NCBI GenBank assembly: GCA_964370635.1
Contig: CAYJJU010000002.1
Location: forward strand, 1-64,000
Reading direction: 5' to 3'
Length of the DNA: 64,000 nucleotides
DNA from: SIG603 sp964370635
Lineage (GTDB): Bacteria > Bacillota > Clostridia > Oscillospirales > Acutalibacteraceae
This document shows positions 34,970 to 43,495 of this stretch, piece by piece (positions within the stretch are counted from its first letter, which is position 1; every line of letters begins with the position of its first letter). The notes below the pieces were generated by a model that worked only from the letters and a program-made list of their open reading frames with translations, was not told where the DNA came from and ran no database searches. Made by a program: the position numbers and the translations under genes.

Positions 34970-36556
34970 CTAGTTCCTACTAAATTCAGAAAGCTCTAAA
35001 CCTTCGTTGTGCTCTAGTGCCCAGTTTATGCTCCACTGATTTGCAAATAGCAGTAGGTATCTGTCTTTCATGTCCTGTACTTTTTTTGTGTCTGATGTAA
35101 GGCTTAATTTCTTTAAATCTACGTCTTCGTTTTCTATCCAGCGTATGAAGGTGTAGGATAAATTCTCAGACCTTATCTCGACGTTATACTCGTTTTCCAT
35201 TCTATATTTAAAAACGTCAAACTGTAGTGTTCCCACAACACCGACTATGATTTCTTCAAGTCCTGAGGAAATTTCTCTGAATATTTGAATAGCTCCCTCT
35301 TGTGCAATTTGCTCTATTCCCTTTACAAACTGCTTTCTCTTCATCGTGTCTTTTTGCTGAACTCTACAGAAAAACTCCGGTGCAAAGGTAGGTATTCCCT
35401 CAAACCTGACTTTTTTTGACGGTGCGCAAACCGTGTCGCCTATCGAGAAAATGCCCGGGTCGAATACGCCTATTATGTCGCCTGCATAGGCCTCGTCGAT
35501 AATTTCACGGCTTTGTGCCATCATTTGTTGTGGTTGGGCGAGTTTTATTTTTCTGCCTTGTTGCACATGGCTTACTTCCATTCCCTTTTCAAACTTACCG
35601 CTACAAATTCGCATAAAGGCAATTCTGTCCCTGTGCGCCTTGTTCATATTTGCTTGAATTTTAAAAACAAAGGCCGAAAAATTGTCCTCAAATGGGTCTA
35701 CAATGCCGTCTGCCGTGTTTCTCTCAAGCGGTGCTGTGGTCATTTTTAAAAAGTTTTTAAGGAAAGGCTCGACACCAAAATTTGTAAGGGCAGAGCCAAA
35801 AAATACGGGGGAAAGTTTGCCGTGGCGCACTTTTTCCATGTCCATTTCATAGCCTGCACCGTCCAAAAGCTCTACGTCGTCTTTTAGCGTATTATATAAA
35901 TTTTCGCCAAGTGTCGTAACTAGGCTTTCGTCGTCTAAATTAACCTTGGTCGCCTCAACTTCTCTTTGTCCGTTGTTGGCTTCAAATGTGATAATCTCAG
36001 ACTCGTCCCTGTCATACACTCCCTTAAACTCAAAACCTGAGCCTATAGGCCAGTTCATTGGATAGGTTCCTATGCCAAGCTCTTTTTCTATTTCGTCTAA
36101 AAGGTCGTACGGACTTTGAGAGTCCCTGTCCATTTTATTTATAAATGTGAAAATAGGAATATCTCTTAAAAGACATACCTTAAATAGCTTTCTCGTCTGT
36201 GCCTCAACACCCTTTGAGGCATCAATTACCATAACCGCAGAGTCTGCCGCCATGAGAGTTCTATATGTGTCTTCAGAAAAATCTTCATGCCCGGGTGTGT
36301 CCAAAATATTTATGCAAAAATTGTCATACTCAAACTGCATGACAGAAGAGGTAACCGAGATACCCCTTTGTTTTTCTATTTCCATCCAGTCAGAAACCGC
36401 ATGTTTTGCGTGCTTTTTGCCCTTAACCGCACCTGCCATAGATATGGCACCGCCGTATAGCAAAAATTTCTCCGTAAGTGTTGTTTTACCGGCATCCGGG
36501 TGAGAAATAATGGCGAAAGTCCTTCGCCTGTTAATTTGTTCTTTTAAATTTGACAA
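34970..36556 (-). CDS. prfC: Peptide chain release factor 3
   Basis: A 528-residue translational GTPase that recycles RF1/RF2 from the ribosome after termination. GTPase motifs are SHPDAGKTTLTEKFLLYGG (G1), DTPGHEDFSEDTYRTL (G3) and INKMDRDSQSP (G4), and the later domains carry the RF3-specific RVQQKDTMKRKQFVKGIEQ and FVFKIQANMNKAHRDRIAF. The length matches E. coli RF3 (529). The start is a TTG with GAGG 8 bases upstream; the ATG-like reading begins MSNLKEQINRRRTFAIISH as expected for the family. It is monocistronic. Confidence 0.96.
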   Translation of the reverse strand: MSNLKEQINRRRTFAIISHPDAGKTTLTEKFLLYGGAISMAGAVKGKKHAKHAVSDWMEIEKQRGISVTSSVMQFEYDNFCINILDTPGHEDFSEDTYRTLMAADSAVMVIDASKGVEAQTRKLFKVCLLRDIPIFTFINKMDRDSQSPYDLLDEIEKELGIGTYPMNWPIGSGFEFKGVYDRDESEIITFEANNGQREVEATKVNLDDESLVTTLGENLYNTLKDDVELLDGAGYEMDMEKVRHGKLSPVFFGSALTNFGVEPFLKNFLKMTTAPLERNTADGIVDPFEDNFSAFVFKIQANMNKAHRDRIAFMRICSGKFEKGMEVSHVQQGRKIKLAQPQQMMAQSREIIDEAYAGDIIGVFDPGIFSIGDTVCAPSKKVRFEGIPTFAPEFFCRVQQKDTMKRKQFVKGIEQIAQEGAIQIFREISSGLEEIIVGVVGTLQFDVFKYRMENEYNVEIRSENLSYTFIRWIENEDVDLKKLSLTSDTKKVQDMKDRYLLLFANQWSINWALEHNEGLELSEFSRN

Positions 36557-36707
36557 AATCTTAACCTCAATTCAATTTCATAGTTAATTAAATTTTACCA
36601 CAAAAATAACTTAAATTCAATATTTTTACGCTTATTTTATACGAGCTTTTATTGACATTTTTAAAGCTTAATAGTAAACTATTATTATAATTAAAAAATA
36701 TGGGGTG

Positions 36708-38408
36708 ATGCACATTTTTTCTTCATCATTAAACACTAAAAACTTGCTTTTTATCAAAATTTTATTCATTTCAACCTGCCTTGCCTTTGGCGGTTTTTTT
36801 GAATTTGTATCGACAATTTTATTTATAGCCTCGACGGCTTATTTGCTCATAACTCAGAAATCTAAGCTCCACAAATTCACTTTTTGCAAGGAACATTTTT
36901 GGATTATGCTATTTTGTTCGGGCTTTCTTTTATCTATCCCCTTTGCCGTCGACTCGTTTATGGCAGTTTTCGGATTCATAAAATTTTTGCCACTCATACC
37001 GCTTAGCATTATTTTTTCCGGGCTTAAATCTGAGGAGCGACAAGGTTTACTTAAACTCATCCCCGACATTGGAATTGTACTGATAATTTTATCGTATGCG
37101 TTTAATCTCTATTCACCGCTTTATGATTATTTTGCCGTAAACGGGCAAATCAGCGGACTTTTTCAGTATCCAAATACTTTTTCCCTTTTCCTATTAATCG
37201 GAATAATCGTCACTGTTTTTTCTTTACAGGAAAATTTAGCCGATAAAAAACTCGTAGGCCTTAGCACCGCAAGACTTGTAATTTTAAGTTTTGGAATTTT
37301 TGCAAGCGGAAGTAGAACCTTATTAATACTTTACGCTCTATTTGTAATTTCTCTAATTTTCATCAAAAATTTCAGAAAACTTGGAATTTTCATTTTGATA
37401 GGCGGGACGCTTGTCGGCGCTTTAAGCACAGTGATTTACATCTTTATTATAGGTGACAACAGCATATTAAACACGCTGCTATCCATATCGCTTTTTGAGA
37501 GCACGTTTATTGGCCGAATTTTATACATGATAGACTCCGTAATACCTATAATCACAAATCCTTTCGGCCTTGGATATCAGGGTTACCTCTACACGCAAGG
37601 CGCATTTCAGCATGGCGTATACTCTGTTTCTTACGTTCACAACGACTTTTTGCAAATGTTTTTAGACGGGGGATTTTTATCGGGAATTTCGCTAATCGTC
37701 CTACTTGTAAAGGCCTTTATATCTAAGACTTTAACCCCCCTTAATAAGATGATACTCGTTTTCATAAGTATTTCTTGCATGCTTGATTTCCATTTGCAGT
37801 ATCTTTCAGTTTTCATGGTCTTGCTTCTTTGTCTGGAGTACAAAGCATTTAAAGATATTAAAATAAAGCCGCTTGTATTTAAACTCTCCTCTATATTATT
37901 AATAGCGGTAAATTTCTATTTTGCCACAATTTTTATAAGCGAATACCTAAGTTTTGATGAAATTTCTTTAAGTCTTTACCCAAACAACACGCGCATACAT
38001 TTAAGCGAGCTTAAAGACACCGAGGATTTAAGTGAAGGTGTGGAAATTTCAAATTCTATATTAAGTTATAATGACAGTATCGCCCAAACACACAGGATTA
38101 AAGCCATAGAAGCCTATTCAAGCGGAAATATTGAAGACACTATAAATTATAGATTAAAACAAATTGAGCTTTCAAGGTATGACATATCGGCATACACCGA
38201 ATTTATCGACCAAATGAAAGTGTCTACCGATTTATTTTTGCAAGCATGCGATGAAAGCAGCGCAAACTACTGCATTTCATTAATGAAGGAAGTCCCTAAT
38301 ATGCTTGAAGACGTGATAAGCACCACTTCCCCTTTAGCGTATTTAATAAAAGACAAGCCAGAGCTTGTACTGCCAGATGAATACATAGACATAATAAATA
38401 GTTATTAA
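36708..38408 (+). CDS. O-antigen ligase/polymerase-like membrane protein
   Basis: About 566 residues; either the GTG at 36705 or the ATG at 36708 could be the start, since only GGGG directly precedes them. Eleven or so hydrophobic helices occupy residues 1-420. The Wzy_C/O-antigen ligase region includes GQISGLFQYPNTFSLFLLIG, the ASGSRTLLILYALF helix and YVHNDFLQMFLDGGFLSG, the histidine-containing external motif. The last 140 residues form a soluble helical, TPR-like tail. Such proteins ligate or polymerise surface glycans. It stands alone, not in a capsule cluster, so its glycan partner is unknown. Confidence 0.82.
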   Translation: MHIFSSSLNTKNLLFIKILFISTCLAFGGFFEFVSTILFIASTAYLLITQKSKLHKFTFCKEHFWIMLFCSGFLLSIPFAVDSFMAVFGFIKFLPLIPLSIIFSGLKSEERQGLLKLIPDIGIVLIILSYAFNLYSPLYDYFAVNGQISGLFQYPNTFSLFLLIGIIVTVFSLQENLADKKLVGLSTARLVILSFGIFASGSRTLLILYALFVISLIFIKNFRKLGIFILIGGTLVGALSTVIYIFIIGDNSILNTLLSISLFESTFIGRILYMIDSVIPIITNPFGLGYQGYLYTQGAFQHGVYSVSYVHNDFLQMFLDGGFLSGISLIVLLVKAFISKTLTPLNKMILVFISISCMLDFHLQYLSVFMVLLLCLEYKAFKDIKIKPLVFKLSSILLIAVNFYFATIFISEYLSFDEISLSLYPNNTRIHLSELKDTEDLSEGVEISNSILSYNDSIAQTHRIKAIEAYSSGNIEDTINYRLKQIELSRYDISAYTEFIDQMKVSTDLFLQACDESSANYCISLMKEVPNMLEDVISTTSPLAYLIKDKPELVLPDEYIDIINSY

Positions 38409-38409
38409 A

Positions 38410-38444
38410 AAAACTGCAAGGAGTATCAATCTCCTTGCAGTTTT
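38410..38444 (+). terminator. Intrinsic terminator after the O-antigen-ligase-like gene
   Basis: AAAACTGCAAGGAG pairs perfectly with CTCCTTGCAGTTTT around TATCAAT, directly after the stop codon. A near-identical copy lies at 38711-38742. Confidence 0.92.
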
Positions 38445-38710
38445 CAGACTGTCAATAAACCTCTGTCCGAAAAAAAGTTGCACAAATGGGTAGGTATAAG
38501 GAAACTTTTTCTATCGCAAAAACTTTCCTCTTTTGCCCTTTTAGGGCAAAATTCACCTTCAAAAAAGCTCTTCTAAGGATAAAGATTCCGTTTTCTGCGG
38601 AAAACGTCTTAGAGCTCTGCCCTAAGAACCCGAAATTTTTTGGAAAAAATTTAGTAAAACTTTTAATCATTGTCATTATGACAAAACACGATATCTTTTT
38701 TGACACACTG
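38445..38710. mobile_element. Small palindromic MITE-like element between duplicated terminators
   Basis: About 266 bases with imperfect terminal inverted repeats: CAGACTGTCAATAAA at the left end and CAGTGTGTCAAAAAA read inward from the right end (12 of 15 match). Inside are perfect hairpins TTTTGCCCT/AGGGCAAAA (38531-38551) and CGTTTTC/GAAAACG (38589-38606). Frames of about 90 codons on both strands have no ribosome site and no family resemblance, so I treat it as non-coding. It is flanked by two copies of the same terminator. No transposase is encoded. Confidence 0.5.
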
Positions 38711-38742
38711 AAAACTGCAAGGAGTATCAAATTCCTTGCAGT
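38711..38742 (-). terminator. Second copy of the terminator, serving the LRR protein gene
   Basis: AAAACTGCAAGGAGTATCAA matches 38410-38429; ACTGCAAGGA pairs with TCCTTGCAGT. On the minus strand it follows the stop of the leucine-rich-repeat gene by about 20 bases and is trailed by TTTT. Confidence 0.82.
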
Positions 38743-38761
38743 CTTACATTTAAATTAAATT

Positions 38762-40930
38762 TTAGTTAGATTTTTTCTTTGCGACTACTTTATAAGAAAT
38801 AAGTGATATCGCTAGAAGAGATAGAACAGAAATTCCTATAAAGAAAGTCATCATAGAATCGTCGCCTGTTGTTGGAGTTTCCGGTGTCGGTACAGGAGTT
38901 GGTGTTGCAGGAGTCGGTGTTGGCTCGTTAGAAAGTACGCCTACTAAGAATGGAGATAGACTGCTTACGTCGAAGGATATACCCGCTTCAAGCATAGTAG
39001 GTTTAATTACTTCAGTCGTGTTGTCTGATTTCATATGTATAACCGATACATCTGCGGTATCTTTTGTTATAGGTGCAATTTTAGAATACGGAACAAAAAT
39101 TGTCATTGTGCCGTTTGGTTGCACTTTAAGATACTCTTCACCTTTGCCTGTATAGAATAGATTAATATCTAAATATACAGTGGTGTCTGCATCTGGGTCA
39201 ATTTTTGAATCTTTCGCCGCTTGTTTTACGGTATCAATTTTATCTGCATCAATAGCACTGCTGCCGGTTGCAACTGAAAGAACTAATTGCTCGTTATTTG
39301 CAGCCTCTGTACCGCCAGGCACTGTAGGCAAGCTTGCAGTTGGAATAACGGTTTCAATTTGATCCTTTGTTCCAAAATCAGCAGGTTTTTCGGTAGAAAT
39401 CACCTTGCTTTGAGTCGGAATAGGCTTTGGTGCAGGTGCAGTTTGTGCATCCATGTCCTTAGCTATCGCGCCCTCGACTGCCTCCCAGCCTGTTGCGCCG
39501 GGTTTATAGTAAATTTGAACGCCTTGCGCTTGTGCATCACTTACGCTATAGCTTAATGCATCACTATAATTACCTCTAAAATATAGATATACTAGGTTGC
39601 TAGGGTCGCCTTGTGAAGGGTAACCTGTAATGAAATTTGGTGCCCACGCCAAATTAGGAATGGAAATTGCGGTTAGGTTTTCAGAACCCATCACAAAATC
39701 GTAATATACATCTTTCACGCTGTCGGGAATGTATAGATATTCTAAATCTGAATTCGCAAATGCACTCCAACCTATACTCTCCACTGAGTCTGGAATATCA
39801 ACAGATTTTACTTTTGAACCTTCAAATGAACTGTAAGCTATAGTAGTTACAGTATCGGGAATATCAAAAGACGCATCTGTTTTAGTTTCTGGATAATAGA
39901 TAAGTTGTGTTCCATCCGCTGTGTAAACTACACCATCTACTTCTTTGTAAAGAGGGCTACCATCTTCAAATGTAATTGAGTTTAGCTCTTTAATTTGTGC
40001 TGCTAAAATACTAAATTCAGTTACCGTTTTCGGGATAAATAAATCAAGTGATTCACAGTTTGAAAACGTGCTACTATAAATAGTTGTTACCGAAGCAGGA
40101 ATATCTATTTTAGAAAGTGAAGTACAACCTGAAAATGCCTCGCTGTCTATTTCGGTCACCTTGTCTGATAGTACAACTTCTGTAAGATTTGCATTATCGG
40201 CAAAAGCTTTAAAGCCTATTGTTGTTATATCGGCAGGAAGTGTAAATGTAGTATCAGTTTTAGTTCTTGGATAATAGATAAGCTTAGTGCCATCTGTGCT
40301 ATAAATTACATCGTCTACAACGTTAAACGCTGTACTACCGTCTTCGATAGTTACACTGTTCATTTCAGAAAAATCCCATACTCCCATGGTCGTTTCTATA
40401 ACAGTATTGGGTATAAATAAATCTAACTTTGGCAAGTCAAACCAACCGTTACCAACTTTTGTTACTGTGGACGGAATTAAAACTTCAGTTAAATTTGGTG
40501 CATCTAATACCGAAAAACCCCCAATTTCTGTTACGATGTATTTGTAATCTGTATTCACATCAAAATCTGATTTTGTATAAAAACTTTCAGGTATTGACAA
40601 TGTTTTTACAGTCTTATCATACATTCCTACAAACTTAACTTTTGCTGTTTTGTTTACAGTATCAGCGTCTTCTATTAGTACAAATTCACCACCGATTCCC
40701 GTACCTTCAAAAAAAGTCTCGTAAAATGTCAGCGCTGCACCCGCTGCTGTCACCGGTGTTTCACTCACTGGTGCCGGAGTGCTGCCGTCGTCTGTTGGTG
40801 TTTCGTCTGAGACAGGCGCAGGCGCGTCACCGCTTTCCGCTTCTTCGGCTGAAACAGATAGGCTCATAGGTATAATTTGCATCATGAGCGCAAGTGCCAA
40901 AACCAAAGATAAAATCTTGTTTTTCTTCAT
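38762..40930 (-). CDS. BspA-type leucine-rich-repeat surface protein with PxTG-like sorting signal
   Basis: A 722-residue exported protein. The signal peptide is residues 1-28 (KILSLVLALALMMQIIPMSL), followed by an Asp/Pro/Thr-rich segment. Residues about 110-440 contain at least six LRR_5/BspA repeats of the form IPxSVTxIxxxAFxxCxSL, for example TTIGFKAFADNANLTEVVLS and IDIPASVTTIYSSTFSNCES. Twice a DGTxLIYYPxTKTD unit interrupts them. A proline/threonine stalk (PTPVPTPETPTTGDDS) leads to a hydrophobic helix and KVVAKKKSN, so TPTTGD is probably a sortase recognition variant. BspA proteins act in adhesion; the ligand is unknown. AGAGGAGAGG precedes the ATG. Confidence 0.88.
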   Translation of the reverse strand: MKKNKILSLVLALALMMQIIPMSLSVSAEEAESGDAPAPVSDETPTDDGSTPAPVSETPVTAAGAALTFYETFFEGTGIGGEFVLIEDADTVNKTAKVKFVGMYDKTVKTLSIPESFYTKSDFDVNTDYKYIVTEIGGFSVLDAPNLTEVLIPSTVTKVGNGWFDLPKLDLFIPNTVIETTMGVWDFSEMNSVTIEDGSTAFNVVDDVIYSTDGTKLIYYPRTKTDTTFTLPADITTIGFKAFADNANLTEVVLSDKVTEIDSEAFSGCTSLSKIDIPASVTTIYSSTFSNCESLDLFIPKTVTEFSILAAQIKELNSITFEDGSPLYKEVDGVVYTADGTQLIYYPETKTDASFDIPDTVTTIAYSSFEGSKVKSVDIPDSVESIGWSAFANSDLEYLYIPDSVKDVYYDFVMGSENLTAISIPNLAWAPNFITGYPSQGDPSNLVYLYFRGNYSDALSYSVSDAQAQGVQIYYKPGATGWEAVEGAIAKDMDAQTAPAPKPIPTQSKVISTEKPADFGTKDQIETVIPTASLPTVPGGTEAANNEQLVLSVATGSSAIDADKIDTVKQAAKDSKIDPDADTTVYLDINLFYTGKGEEYLKVQPNGTMTIFVPYSKIAPITKDTADVSVIHMKSDNTTEVIKPTMLEAGISFDVSSLSPFLVGVLSNEPTPTPATPTPVPTPETPTTGDDSMMTFFIGISVLSLLAISLISYKVVAKKKSN

Positions 40931-41037
40931 TTTTCTACCTCTCCTCTGTTTTATAGTTTATAAACAGTAAAATGATAACATATATGGAAAAAGTTGTCAA
41001 TAATTTTCACCGTTTTTTACCCGAATTTTCCACAGAT

Positions 41038-41349
41038 TTAACGCAAATTATCCTGTGACACACTCTCGCCCATATATTCATCCCTTACCACCATAGGTTT
41101 TGACGTTCTTACTATGTGATTTCTTGCCACGAGCTGCTTTGTTGCCGTCTTCATTTTTTTCTTTATTATCATAATCATTGCAACTATAGATATAATAAGC
41201 GAGAAAAACATCGGCACTAGTGCCAAGAATAAAAATGCCTCTTCTTGGGATAAAACGCCCGCCATGCCGCCCATGGTTGCCGCAAGCACTGCTATGTAAA
41301 TAATCACAAAGATAAGGCTTGAAACTAGCGATATTATTATAGCTTTCAT
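41038..41349 (-). CDS. Small membrane protein co-transcribed with the YdjG-like gene
   Basis: About 103 residues from the ATG at 41349, which has GGAGG 9 bases upstream and overlaps the preceding stop as TGATG (a GTG at 41352 is the alternative). Two hydrophobic helices (residues about 3-25 and 40-64) are followed by a lysine-rich stretch (IIKKKMKTATKQ) and a hydrophilic C-terminal tail. I do not recognise the family. The overlap and order suggest that it works with the YdjG-like zinc-ribbon protein at the membrane under PadR control. Confidence 0.72.
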   Translation of the reverse strand: MKAIIISLVSSLIFVIIYIAVLAATMGGMAGVLSQEEAFLFLALVPMFFSLIISIVAMIMIIKKKMKTATKQLVARNHIVRTSKPMVVRDEYMGESVSQDNLR

Positions 41350-42464
41350 CACTGTATCCCTCCAAAAAATAAAATGATTAAGTAAATGAGCATGGAAAAC
41401 AGCGTGGACATGCCTATGAACATCGATAAAAAAAGCAAAATCTGCTTTGTCTTGTCGATTGGCAATTCCCCTGACACCTTTCCCGTTTGACCATTTATCG
41501 CAAAATGATACATTTTACCCTTGTATCTCGTGTTTAACATCCACACCGGGAGTAAAACATATTTTATGTCTTCGCTTTGCAAAGAATGTGTATGCCCTTT
41601 CTCCTTTACTGTGCTAAACGGCAGTTTTCTTTTCTCCATGTATATGCCCTTTTGACCTAAAAGGTCTGAACTTATCTCATAAAAGAGCCTGTCCTTTGCC
41701 TGTTCGGTGCAATCGTCCACACTATTATCAAATTTTTCTGCATAAAAACCTGCCATATAGCTTGTAGAAAAGCTTTTAAGTTCGCCAAAATCAAAGGGTT
41801 CTAAGCCACCCATGTAATCGTCGGGCGTCCTTGATGAGGCATTGACGGGCAAGTCTATATAATCCAAATCTGCCACCATGTCAAACTCATAATGCTGTGT
41901 TTTTGTAATCATGTAGTCGCCTTCCCTAAACCTCGAAACTTGGTTAGGCTCAAAGGTGTAATGTAAAACTCCTTTACCGCTAAAAAGCCAAAAAGGAACA
42001 TACATGCCTACAATTTTATCAATTTCATTCAAATCTTTAAACTCGCTTGGAAGCAAAATCTTTTTATTATAAAATTTTTTAAGGCTGGCTTGTGCTTCGT
42101 CTTTTTTAATTTTAAATGGTAAAATTTTATCAGGCTGTAGCATGCCTTTTATGTTGCCGACCACTATGAGTGCATTGCCACAGTACATACACTGCGTCGC
42201 TACCGTGTCGGCATTATTAATAATCTCCGCCCCACAGGCCGTGCACACAAGCCCATGTAAAGCCGAAATACTTGCATACTTCCTTTTTAGGCTTTTTACA
42301 CGCCAATCGCCTTTTTCATCTGCAACAGACTTATTTTGTATATTAAAAAAATCTATGGGATATTCGTTCCCACAGTGTCCGCACACCACTGAGCTAGTGC
42401 CTATGTTATAATTTATTGCCGCGCCACAGGAAGGGCACTGTAGCTTTAATATTTTACCGTCCAT
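41349..42464 (-). CDS. TFIIB-type zinc-ribbon membrane protein (YdjG-like)
   Basis: The ATG at 42464 is preferred (GGAG 7 bases upstream) over the adjacent TTG; 371 residues. Two zinc ribbons lie at the N-terminus: CPSCGAAINYNIGTSSVVC with GHCGNEYP, and CTACGAEIINNADTVATQC with MYCGN. A middle domain has VGMYVPFWLFSGKGVLHYTF and VLLPVWMLNTRYKGKMYHFA, and a C-terminal membrane helix (ILLFLSMFIGMSTLFSMLIY) anchors it. The architecture resembles B. subtilis YdjG, which with YdjH/YdjI recruits PspA in envelope stress. It follows padR by 11 bases and is coupled to a small membrane protein. Confidence 0.82.
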   Translation of the reverse strand: MDGKILKLQCPSCGAAINYNIGTSSVVCGHCGNEYPIDFFNIQNKSVADEKGDWRVKSLKRKYASISALHGLVCTACGAEIINNADTVATQCMYCGNALIVVGNIKGMLQPDKILPFKIKKDEAQASLKKFYNKKILLPSEFKDLNEIDKIVGMYVPFWLFSGKGVLHYTFEPNQVSRFREGDYMITKTQHYEFDMVADLDYIDLPVNASSRTPDDYMGGLEPFDFGELKSFSTSYMAGFYAEKFDNSVDDCTEQAKDRLFYEISSDLLGQKGIYMEKRKLPFSTVKEKGHTHSLQSEDIKYVLLPVWMLNTRYKGKMYHFAINGQTGKVSGELPIDKTKQILLFLSMFIGMSTLFSMLIYLIILFFGGIQ

Positions 42465-42475
42465 CAAAAATCTCC

Positions 42476-42769
42476 TTAGCTAAGTTCCTTAATTTTTTCG
42501 TTTGAAAGCCTTAATACCTCTATCCCCTTATCTGTTGCGCTGTAATATTTTCTGATTTTTCCGCCTACATTTTTTTGCTCAGACACTAATAATCCGCTTT
42601 TTTCTAAGTCGTGAAAAATCGGGTAAAGCGTGCCTGCGGATATCTCATACCCGTGCCTTTTAAGCTCTTCTATCATCCATGTGCCATATATGGGCTCTTC
42701 TTTTGCGTGGCGCAAAATGTGCACGTGGATAAATGCCAAAAATAATTTTCTTAAAACTTTTTCTTGCAT
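42476..42769 (-). CDS. PadR-family transcriptional regulator
   Basis: A 97-residue winged-helix protein: KEEPIYGTWMIEELKRHGYE and GTLYPIFHDLEKSGLLVSEQ carry the helix-turn-helix and wing, and RKYYSATDKGIEVL is the typical PadR wing end. It is a short PadR with a reduced C-terminal dimerisation helix. It heads the operon with the YdjG-like gene. A consensus promoter and a perfect 19-bp palindrome directly at the predicted start site indicate autorepression. The palindrome also lies upstream of the divergent fetAB genes, so it may control both directions. Confidence 0.92.
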   Translation of the reverse strand: MQEKVLRKLFLAFIHVHILRHAKEEPIYGTWMIEELKRHGYEISAGTLYPIFHDLEKSGLLVSEQKNVGGKIRKYYSATDKGIEVLRLSNEKIKELS

Positions 42770-42792
42770 AATTTGTTCTCCTATGTTACAAT

Positions 42793-42811
42793 GATATCGA
42801 ATTTCGATATC
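42793..42811. promoter_or_regulatory. Probable PadR operator
   Basis: GATATCGAATTTCGATATC is a perfect 9-1-9 palindrome, followed by an overlapping TCGATATCGA and flanked by ATGATAT words. It lies just downstream of the padR -10 box and upstream of fetA. Confidence 0.7.
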
Positions 42812-42821
42812 GAATAATGAT

Positions 42822-42850
42822 ATTATATCTCAAATTTATTAAATTGTCAA
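42822..42850 (-). promoter_or_regulatory. Sigma-A promoter of padR and the YdjG-like gene
   Basis: Minus-strand TTGACA (42845-42850), 17-base spacer, TATAAT (42822-42827): both boxes match consensus. The start point would fall at the edge of the palindromic operator. Confidence 0.85.
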
Positions 42851-42868
42851 GTAAAAGGAGGCACAAAC

Positions 42869-43495
42869 ATGCTTATAACTGCTAAAAATGTAAATTTTTT
42901 AGATATCATAAAATATCCGCAAATTGACATAGAGGAAAATATTTTCACTTTCATAACGGGTGAGAGCGGATGTGGCAAAAGCACGTTTTTAAAAATACTA
43001 AACCGTGTGATAATCCCAAATCGTGGAGAAATCACCTATAAGGGCGAAAACATAAGCGCTAAAGAGGTAATTGCCTACAGAAAAGAAGTCATGCTCATAT
43101 CGCAAGAAGTATTTTTACTCGATAAAAGCATTGAGGATAATTTCAAATTTTATTATGAAAGCCGTGAAGACAGTCTTATTTCAAGCAGTGATATGAAAAA
43201 ATTTTTGGGAATTTGTTGTATCGACACAGCGCTTGATACTCCATGTACAAATTTATCGGGCGGTGAAAAACAACGTGTTTTTCTTGCAATTTGCCTATCT
43301 TTTTGCCCTAAAGTTTTACTTTTAGACGAGCCCACTTCTGCCTTAGACGAAAAGACCTCAAAAACTCTTTTAAGCAACGTAAAGCAGTTTTGCTTTTCAC
43401 ACTCCATAACCCCTATATCTATATGCCACAACGATATTTTAGTACAAGAATTTGCGGACAAAATTATTCATCTTAACAAGGGGGAAAAATCGTGA
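42869..43495 (+). CDS. fetA: Iron export ABC transporter ATP-binding protein (FetA/YbbL type)
   Basis: A 208-residue ABC ATPase with Walker A TGESGCGKSTFLKIL, Q-loop LISQEVFLLD, signature LSGGEKQRVFLAIC, Walker B VLLLDEPTSALD and the H-loop histidine in SICHNDILVQE. Its small size and the UPF0014 partner directly downstream identify it as FetA, which with FetB exports iron and gives peroxide tolerance in E. coli. AAAGGAGG lies 7 bases upstream of the ATG. It is divergent from padR, with the palindromic operator in the shared upstream region. Its stop overlaps the fetB start by 4 bases. Confidence 0.85.
   Translation: MLITAKNVNFLDIIKYPQIDIEENIFTFITGESGCGKSTFLKILNRVIIPNRGEITYKGENISAKEVIAYRKEVMLISQEVFLLDKSIEDNFKFYYESREDSLISSSDMKKFLGICCIDTALDTPCTNLSGGEKQRVFLAICLSFCPKVLLLDEPTSALDEKTSKTLLSNVKQFCFSHSITPISICHNDILVQEFADKIIHLNKGEKS

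Noticed and set aside
38452..38758. Overlapping frames of about 90 codons on both strands between the duplicated terminators
   Set aside because: Neither has a ribosome site or recognisable family, and the region is better explained by internal hairpins and inverted ends.
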